A stretch of 10,835 nucleotides of DNA, from NCBI GenBank assembly GCA_041485845.1, contig JBGPKH010000279.1, positions 1 to 10,835 of the forward strand. Direction: 5' to 3'. Made by a program: the position numbers and the translations under genes. This DNA is from OMOG01 sp041485845 (GTDB lineage Bacteria > Acidobacteriota > Terriglobia > Bryobacterales > Bryobacteraceae). The notes under the pieces were generated by a model, which worked only from the letters and a program-made list of their open reading frames with translations, had not been told where the DNA came from and searched no databases. Below are positions 6,770 through 10,835 of the stretch, piece after piece. The first letter of the stretch is position 1, and each line of letters opens with the position of its first letter.

Positions 6770-6798
6770 ATTATCCATCAAGACCCTATGGGGCGCAA
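6770..6798 (-). promoter_or_regulatory. Possible sigma70-type promoter of the esterase gene
   Basis: On the minus strand TTGCGC (6798-6793) is followed after 17 nt by GATAAT (6775-6770). The expected start of transcription, about 6763, leaves a 27-nt leader with the Shine-Dalgarno. The -35 box is weak (only TTG matches) and lies next to the broken edge of the IS256 fragment. Confidence 0.35.
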
Positions 6799-6809
6799 GA
6801 ACCGCCAAC

Positions 6810-7061
6810 AGCTTCCGCCTGCCGGCCGAGCACCACAAGCACATGAAGTCTACCAACATGCTGGAGCGGATCAACCAGGAACTCAAAAGACGCACGCTGG
6901 TAGTGCGGATCTTTCCGAATGCGGCGAGTTGTCTGCGGCTGGTGCAGGCGCTGGCGGTGGAGATCCACGAGGATTGGATCGAAGCCACCCGCTACCCGAA
7001 CATGGAGGTGTTGGAGGAGCACAAGCGCGAGCAACGGCGGAGGCGGGTCCAGGCGGCCTGA
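6810..7061 (+). mobile_element. IS256-family (Mutator-type) transposase, C-terminal remnant
   Basis: The plus-strand frame reads FRLPAEHHKHMKSTNMLERI, then NQELKRRTLVVRIFPNAASC, then LRLVQALAVEIHEDWIEATRY and ends at TGA 7059-7061. The NMLER.NQE.KRRT.VVRIFPN.ASCLRLV block is diagnostic for the C-terminal end of IS256-family DDE transposases. About 83 of the usual roughly 400 residues remain. The catalytic DDE domain and the left end of the element are gone, with the break near 6800-6810, about 65-75 nt upstream of the esterase start. I could not identify the right terminal inverted repeat after 7061. It cannot transpose by itself. Confidence 0.88.
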
Positions 7062-7368
7062 AGCGGGATGGGGAATTGGATCGAATTTGCGGCCATCAAG
7101 CGGGTCGTACCGCTGGTTGCGGTGTGGAACATTACCGGATGAACGAAGTGCGGCGCAGCCGTACCCGATTCTGGTTCTGCCACGTCGCGGACCCGGTCCT
7201 TGCTGCGAAGCTGGCCGGCAAGTTCCGCCACGAAGACGTGGTATACACCCGGCTCTCCTATGATTTCCGAACCTGCCACGCGCTGTCCGAGCCTCAAAAT
7301 GAACTCAGGGCGCACTCTTCTATAGCGGCCCGGAGCATCTCTTCGCTTGCAGCGTTGGCCGCAACGCG
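7062..7368. other. Stretch without a recognisable gene between the IS256 remnant and the kinase gene
   Basis: This contains the expected right end of the IS256 element and the region 3' of the kinase gene. A plus-strand frame from ATG 7138 (MNEVRRSRTRFWFCHVADPV...) and a minus-strand frame from 7315 both look moderately coding-like, but neither has a Shine-Dalgarno or a family I recognise. They overlap, so at most one can be real. No T-run terminator is visible after the kinase stop. Confidence 0.45.
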
Positions 7369-10005
7369 CTATCGCTTCACGGGCACCCGCCGCCGCAGTT
7401 CTTCGAACCAGTCGCTGACGCCTTGCAGCCGCTGGCGGCCTCCTTCCAGACTAGGGACCTGTTCGATGAGGAACCGCTTCCCATCGGGTGCGGGGTCCCA
7501 CGTGGTGCCAAACCTCGCCTTCACTACTGCGTGGGGCAGACTGACGTGGAATGCCGGCGCGGTCTGGACGTCGACGGCCATCAGATAACCCTCCGCTCCA
7601 GTGCCCTTATAGAACAGCTCCTTCCCATTGCGCGACCAGCGCACCGAATTCGCGCCCTGGGTGGAAATCCGCACCTTGGCTCCCGGTCCGGGGAAGGGAT
7701 GCGCGTAGATGTCCACGGTTCCGGCTTCCGCGGAGGCATAGGCCACCCACCTTCCGTCGGGAGAGAGTTGGGCGTCCTGCTCGAAGGCGGTGGTCTCGTG
7801 GAGCGGGGCGGGCGTGCCGGCCTTGCCGCCGGAGAACGGCGCCACCCATATGCGGCCAGGCTTGCCGCCGGCGGCCTGCGAAAAGAGCAGCGATTTCCCA
7901 TCCGGCAACCAGCAGGAGGGCACCGCAAGCGTATCGGTCGCCAGCAGCAACTCCGGCTTTCCACTGCCGTCGGCGGGCACCCAATAGATGCCCGCCTTGC
8001 CTCCGACTGTGGCTCCAAAGGTGATGCGCCGGCCGTCGGGGGTCCAGATTGGATTCGAGTTCTCTCCTTCGAAGGTCAGGCGCGTTCTGGTGCGGCGTTC
8101 CACTTCCCAGACCCAGATATCGCCGGCGGTGGCTTTGCCGGTCGGTGCCTGGATCTGGTTCGCCACGCGCGTCCCGTCAGGCGACAGCCTTCCGGTGCCC
8201 CACAGCTCCAGCTCGGAAAGCGGCTGCACCGTGCCCTGGCGGTCGACCCATCCCAGGATGGTCTTGGCGCCCTGTCCGGCGCTTTGGATGTAGACCAGGA
8301 GGCCGGTATCGGCGAACGAATACTCGCCAAAGGCGCCGGACGGGCCGTTCACGGACACGTTCTCCACTACAGGCGCCTCGGGACCGGTGAGGGCCAGGCG
8401 TCCGGCGTCGAACGGGGCCGCGAACAGCGTCCCGCCGCGGACGTACACCAGGTGGCCGGTGGGCACGTAACGCGCGTCAATTCCGTTGTTGACCACGACG
8501 TGGTATGCGCCTTTCTTGAGGTCGAGGACCGCGACCTGGCCGGAGGATGCAGACGCAATCGTGAACAGCACCGCGCGAGCCCCGGGGAGGAAGTGCGGAG
8601 TGCGGTGGATCGCTTCTCCTTTTTTCTCGTCGGGCGTGGTGAGGGTCTGCGGGGCGCCGCCGGAACTGGGCACGCGCATCAACCCCTTACCGCCGCTGAA
8701 AACCAGGGTTTCGTCGTCACCCCAGGTCACTCCCAAAGGGGCCGAGGCGTCGGCCAGCGTGATGGCGGTACCGCCGCTGGCCGGGATCTTCTTGAGCTTC
8801 AGATCCGAGGCTCCTGCAAAGGCCGCGATCCAGTCGCCAGCGGGAGAAACCTCGGGAAAGAACATGCCGTCGCTGCCGGAAACGGGCTTGCCCTCCACCT
8901 GGTCCATCATGCGCAGTCCCAGACTCGGCCCGCCACCGCGCACTTCGTTGTACACCAGCCTCGATCCGTCGCGCGAGAGCGCCGGCAGCCCAAAGTAGTC
9001 CTTCTGGGAATACGTCCAGCGTACTACGGAGCGCGGCTCGGCTGGCGGGCGATCGAGCAGGCCCCAAGCCACCCCGGCGCCGCCGATCACGGCCGCCGCG
9101 GCCCACGGCAGCCAGGCCAGCGCCTTGCGGGGCACAGGCGCAGGCGCGGCCGGAGCGGGCTCGCCGGGCGCGTCCATCTCGATCCACACATCGCCGATAT
9201 CGCGCAGGCGGCGCTTGGGGTCGCGCTCCAGACAGCGCTGCAAAAGGCGGCGCACTTTGGGCGGGGTATCGGCGGGCAACTGGCGCCATTCGATATCGGC
9301 GCGCAAGACCGCGGCCAGCGTGTCGGAAACGGTCTCGCCCTCGAACGTGTTCTTGCCGGTGAGCATCTCGAACAGGACCACGCCGAAGGCCCAGATGTCG
9401 GCGCGCTTGTCGACTGCCTTGCCGCGCGCCTGCTCCGGCGCCATGTAGCCGGCCGTGCCCAGGATCACCCCGGCGCGCGTAGCATCCAGCGTGAGGGTGG
9501 GCGAGTTGATGGGGTCGCCGCCGGAGGCCGGGTCGGCGTCGAAGGCCTTGGCCAGGCCGAAATCCAGGACCTTCACTTTGCCGTCGGGAGTCAGCTTGAT
9601 GTTGGCCGGCTTCAGGTCGCGATGGATGATCCCCTTCTCGTGGGCGGCTCCCAGCGCATCGGCAATCTGGTGCGCGAATGCCAGGGCCTCGTCGAGCGGG
9701 ATGGGGCCTTGGGCGATGCGCTCGGCGAACGTGGAGCCTTCCACTAACTCCATGACCAAAGCACCCTGCTCGATGCCGTAGATGGCGGCAATGTTGGGAT
9801 GGTTCAACGCGGCCAGCACCTGCGCCTCGCGCTCGAAGCGCGCCATCCGGTTGGTGTCGCTGGCAAAGGCGGAGGGCAGCGTTTTGATGGCGACGTCGCG
9901 ATTCAGCCGCGAATCGCGCGCGCGATAAACCTCGCCCATGCCGCCCGCGCCGATGGGCGCGGCGATCTCATAGTGGCCCAGGCGGGTACCGGCGGAGAGG
10001 GACAT
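7369..10005 (-). CDS. Membrane-anchored Ser/Thr protein kinase with C-terminal WD40/TolB-like beta-propeller
   Basis: An 878-aa Hanks-type kinase sensor. Residues 10-275 form the kinase domain with every catalytic motif: glycine loop GAGGMGEV (19-26), K41 in VAIK, E60 of helix C, HRDLKPAN (128-135), DFG (148-150) and APE (189-191). A Pro/Ala linker (280-292) leads to one membrane helix (about 295-316, LAWLPWAAAAVIGGAGVAWG). Residues about 325-870 form a propeller built of PD40/TolB-like repeats, seen in recurring text such as LSPDGTRVA, WTPDGRRITF, WLPDGKSLLF and LSPDGRWVAY. The kinase should lie in the cytoplasm and the propeller in the periplasm. Such proteins are strongly amplified in Solibacter-like Acidobacteria, with mostly unknown ligands. 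The start at 10005 is chosen because MSLSAGTRLGHYEI is the usual beginning; the 34 in-frame codons upstream are not kinase-like and overlap a likely -10 box. It is monocistronic here. Confidence 0.93.
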   Translation of the reverse strand: MSLSAGTRLGHYEIAAPIGAGGMGEVYRARDSRLNRDVAIKTLPSAFASDTNRMARFEREAQVLAALNHPNIAAIYGIEQGALVMELVEGSTFAERIAQGPIPLDEALAFAHQIADALGAAHEKGIIHRDLKPANIKLTPDGKVKVLDFGLAKAFDADPASGGDPINSPTLTLDATRAGVILGTAGYMAPEQARGKAVDKRADIWAFGVVLFEMLTGKNTFEGETVSDTLAAVLRADIEWRQLPADTPPKVRRLLQRCLERDPKRRLRDIGDVWIEMDAPGEPAPAAPAPVPRKALAWLPWAAAAVIGGAGVAWGLLDRPPAEPRSVVRWTYSQKDYFGLPALSRDGSRLVYNEVRGGGPSLGLRMMDQVEGKPVSGSDGMFFPEVSPAGDWIAAFAGASDLKLKKIPASGGTAITLADASAPLGVTWGDDETLVFSGGKGLMRVPSSGGAPQTLTTPDEKKGEAIHRTPHFLPGARAVLFTIASASSGQVAVLDLKKGAYHVVVNNGIDARYVPTGHLVYVRGGTLFAAPFDAGRLALTGPEAPVVENVSVNGPSGAFGEYSFADTGLLVYIQSAGQGAKTILGWVDRQGTVQPLSELELWGTGRLSPDGTRVANQIQAPTGKATAGDIWVWEVERRTRTRLTFEGENSNPIWTPDGRRITFGATVGGKAGIYWVPADGSGKPELLLATDTLAVPSCWLPDGKSLLFSQAAGGKPGRIWVAPFSGGKAGTPAPLHETTAFEQDAQLSPDGRWVAYASAEAGTVDIYAHPFPGPGAKVRISTQGANSVRWSRNGKELFYKGTGAEGYLMAVDVQTAPAFHVSLPHAVVKARFGTTWDPAPDGKRFLIEQVPSLEGGRQRLQGVSDWFEELRRRVPVKR

Positions 10006-10016
10006 AGTGTGGAACG

Positions 10017-10022
10017 ATTGTA
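10017..10022 (-). promoter_or_regulatory. Possible -10 element of the kinase gene (very short leader)
   Basis: TACAAT preceded by G on the minus strand, 11 nt before the ATG at 10005. Transcription would begin only about 5 nt before the start codon. There is no Shine-Dalgarno in between. The box is identical to the one before the redoxin gene. No clear -35 box is seen. Confidence 0.4.
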
Positions 10023-10255
10023 CATCAAAGCTCCCATGGGCCGACCACCGGCTTGTGCAATCTGCCTTGGTTGCGCGCGACTTGCTCGTGTCATCAATGG
10101 AATACACGACCCGGCAACTTCCCGCGCGAATCCGCCAGCGGTTCTAATAGCCATGCAGCTTCTTGCAGCCGGCAGGACGCGGATTGCCGGCAGGTTTTTG
10201 AGGAACTCCGGTATGGCCTCGCGGCACGCGGGCGCTTCGCTTGCGTGTTCAAGTG
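10023..10255. other. Stretch without a gene upstream of the kinase
   Basis: I see no recognisable coding text on either strand. The only repeat noticed is GCCGGCAGG occurring twice within 30 nt near 10170-10200, which is too short to interpret. Confidence 0.45.
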
Positions 10256-10426
10256 GCCTCCCCTAAGATGGCAATGGAAGCGCCCCCGGAGACGTTGGCC
10301 TATGTGGCCATGTTGGATCCCACTCGCCAGCGGCCGGACGCCGTGGCCGTTGTGGACGTCAATCCGAGCTCGAAGGGCTACGGCCACATGGCCGGGCAGT
10401 TAGAGCTGCGAAGGGCGGCGGGGTGA
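10256..10426 (+). pseudogene. N-terminal fragment of a selenium-binding protein (SBP56 / methanethiol oxidase family)
   Basis: The plus-strand frame reads ASPKMAMEAPPETLAYVAML, then DPTRQRPDAVAVVDVNPSSK, then GYGHMAGQLEL, and runs off into unrelated RRAAG and a TGA at 10424-10426. This is the well-conserved start of SBP56 proteins (pattern SPR.AM.APPE.LAYVA.L, then PDA..VVDV.P.S..YG...G), beta-propeller proteins that include bacterial methanethiol oxidase. Only about 50 of the roughly 460 residues remain. The natural first 10-20 residues are missing too, and the next conserved block (GDELHHFGWNACSS) is absent. It lies on the opposite strand to the intact genes. Recognition is by memory of the family pattern. 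Confidence 0.75.
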
Positions 10427-10499
10427 AGGCCCGTGCGGCTTGGCCGGGTCGGGTGGCTTGGCGGCCGAGAAGGGCGGCAGGGTGAAATCCCGCGCGGCT
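10410..10499 (+). repeat. Imperfect 31-bp direct repeat, two copies
   Basis: Copies at 10410-10440 and 10469-10499 agree at 27 of 31 positions and are separated by 28 bp of GC-rich sequence. Each contains GAAGGGCGGC.GGGTGAA followed by CCCG.GCGGCT. The first copy begins exactly where the selenium-binding protein fragment loses similarity. Two copies with a GC-rich spacer do not make a CRISPR array. Confidence 0.7.
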
Positions 10500-10566
10500 A
10501 AGACAACCAGCGCATCGACGAGTTGGTGAACGGTGTCACGGACGGACGTGAAGGCCCTCCCTTCGA

Positions 10567-10835
10567 TCATACGCCCGCCGCGGCTTCCGGTTGCTTGTCG
10601 AAGTCCGCGAACGTTGCGCCGCTCTCCGCCAGACGCTTCAACAAGGGCGCGGGCGGCCACAGATCCGCCCCATGCCGCTGCTGGAACTCCTCCACTCGCG
10701 CCAGCACGTTCTTGAGCCCCACGGTTTCTGCTTAGAACATCGTACCGCCGCGACAAGAATGAAAGGCGTAGCCGTTCAGGTACACGATATCGATATCCGC
10801 GGCGCGCAGCGCCACTCCTTCGCCCAGCAGCCGCG
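10567..10835 (-). pseudogene. C-terminal end of a FadB/FadJ-type 3-hydroxyacyl-CoA dehydrogenase with an in-frame stop (continues past the right edge)
   Basis: Entering from the right edge, the minus strand reads GEGVALRAADIDIVYLNGYA, then FHSCRGGTMF, then TAA (10734-10732). It then continues in the same frame as AETVGLKNVLARVEEFQQR, HGADLWPPAPLLKRLAESG and ATFADFDKQPEAAAGV to TGA (10569-10567). This is the C-terminal domain of bifunctional enoyl-CoA hydratase/3-hydroxyacyl-CoA dehydrogenases of beta-oxidation, where the family pattern is GYGFP..RGGPMFYADTVGL. The TAA replaces the conserved Tyr codon, and the two prolines of the same block are changed to His and Thr, which points to real decay more than a single read error. 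The catalytic part lies outside the window. Confidence 0.8.

Noticed and set aside
6737..6988. N-terminal extension of the esterase
   Set aside because: It is the antisense of the IS256 transposase remnant. A strong Shine-Dalgarno and a signal peptide mark 6736 as the start.
7138..7320. Plus-strand frame MNEVRRSRTRFWFCHVADPV... as a gene
   Set aside because: No ribosome binding site and no recognised family. An overlapping minus-strand frame is equally plausible.
7423..9747. Very long plus-strand open frame (774 codons) opposite the kinase
   Set aside because: It is antisense to the kinase-propeller gene, whose motifs are complete. Long antisense frames are expected in GC-rich genes.
10006..10107. 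34-codon extension of the kinase
   Set aside because: It has no similarity to kinase N-termini, and it contains the putative -10 box of the gene.
10410..10499. CRISPR-like repeat
   Set aside because: Only two copies with four mismatches, a GC-rich spacer and no cas genes.

Overview
The window is GC-rich and most likely comes from an Acidobacteria relative of Candidatus Solibacter / Bryobacterales. The best pointers are a Ser/Thr kinase fused through one membrane helix to a WD40/TolB-like propeller, a secreted redoxin followed by a cytochrome c-copper monooxygenase protein, and fragments of an Oar-type TonB-dependent receptor. This assignment is inferred from gene content; no rRNA or other marker gene is present.

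Layout, left to right. (1) 1-2045, minus strand: a type I restriction-modification operon. hsdM (N-terminal third, running off the left edge) starts 3 nt after the stop of hsdR. hsdR is a wreck: its nuclease end is joined out of frame to the last part of the helicase, and a second frame change precedes its C-terminal domain. (2) 2046-2893: no intact gene. It holds a short unidentified coding-like remnant and the 3' end of a tRNA gene (T-arm, acceptor strand, CCA) with no 5' part, the usual trace of a tRNA-targeting integrative element. Its orientation would put the element on the left, with the decayed hsd genes inside it. (3) 2894-4766, minus strand: a two-gene operon of a secreted redoxin and a secreted cytochrome c-copper monooxygenase-like protein, with all expected heme and copper ligands. 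(4) 4877-5463: remnants of two unrelated secreted or outer-membrane proteins, spliced together and frame-broken. (5) 5573-6736, minus strand: a secreted esterase with its own Shine-Dalgarno and a possible promoter. (6) 6810-7061, plus strand: the C-terminal end of an IS256-family transposase. (7) 7369-10005, minus strand: the intact kinase-propeller sensor. (8) 10023-10835: two more gene fragments, the N-terminal part of a selenium-binding protein (SBP56) on the plus strand and the C-terminal end of a FadB-type 3-hydroxyacyl-CoA dehydrogenase on the minus strand with an in-frame stop, plus an imperfect 31-bp direct repeat.

Four complete genes (redoxin, copper monooxygenase, esterase, kinase) sit among at least six broken ones. 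The intact genes look like envelope or periplasmic functions and one signalling kinase. The broken ones fit a region of repeated insertion and deletion. I see no CRISPR array, no phage structural genes, no defence system other than the broken type I R-M system, and no convincing new multi-gene system. The most unusual intact item is the redoxin plus cytochrome-copper monooxygenase pair.
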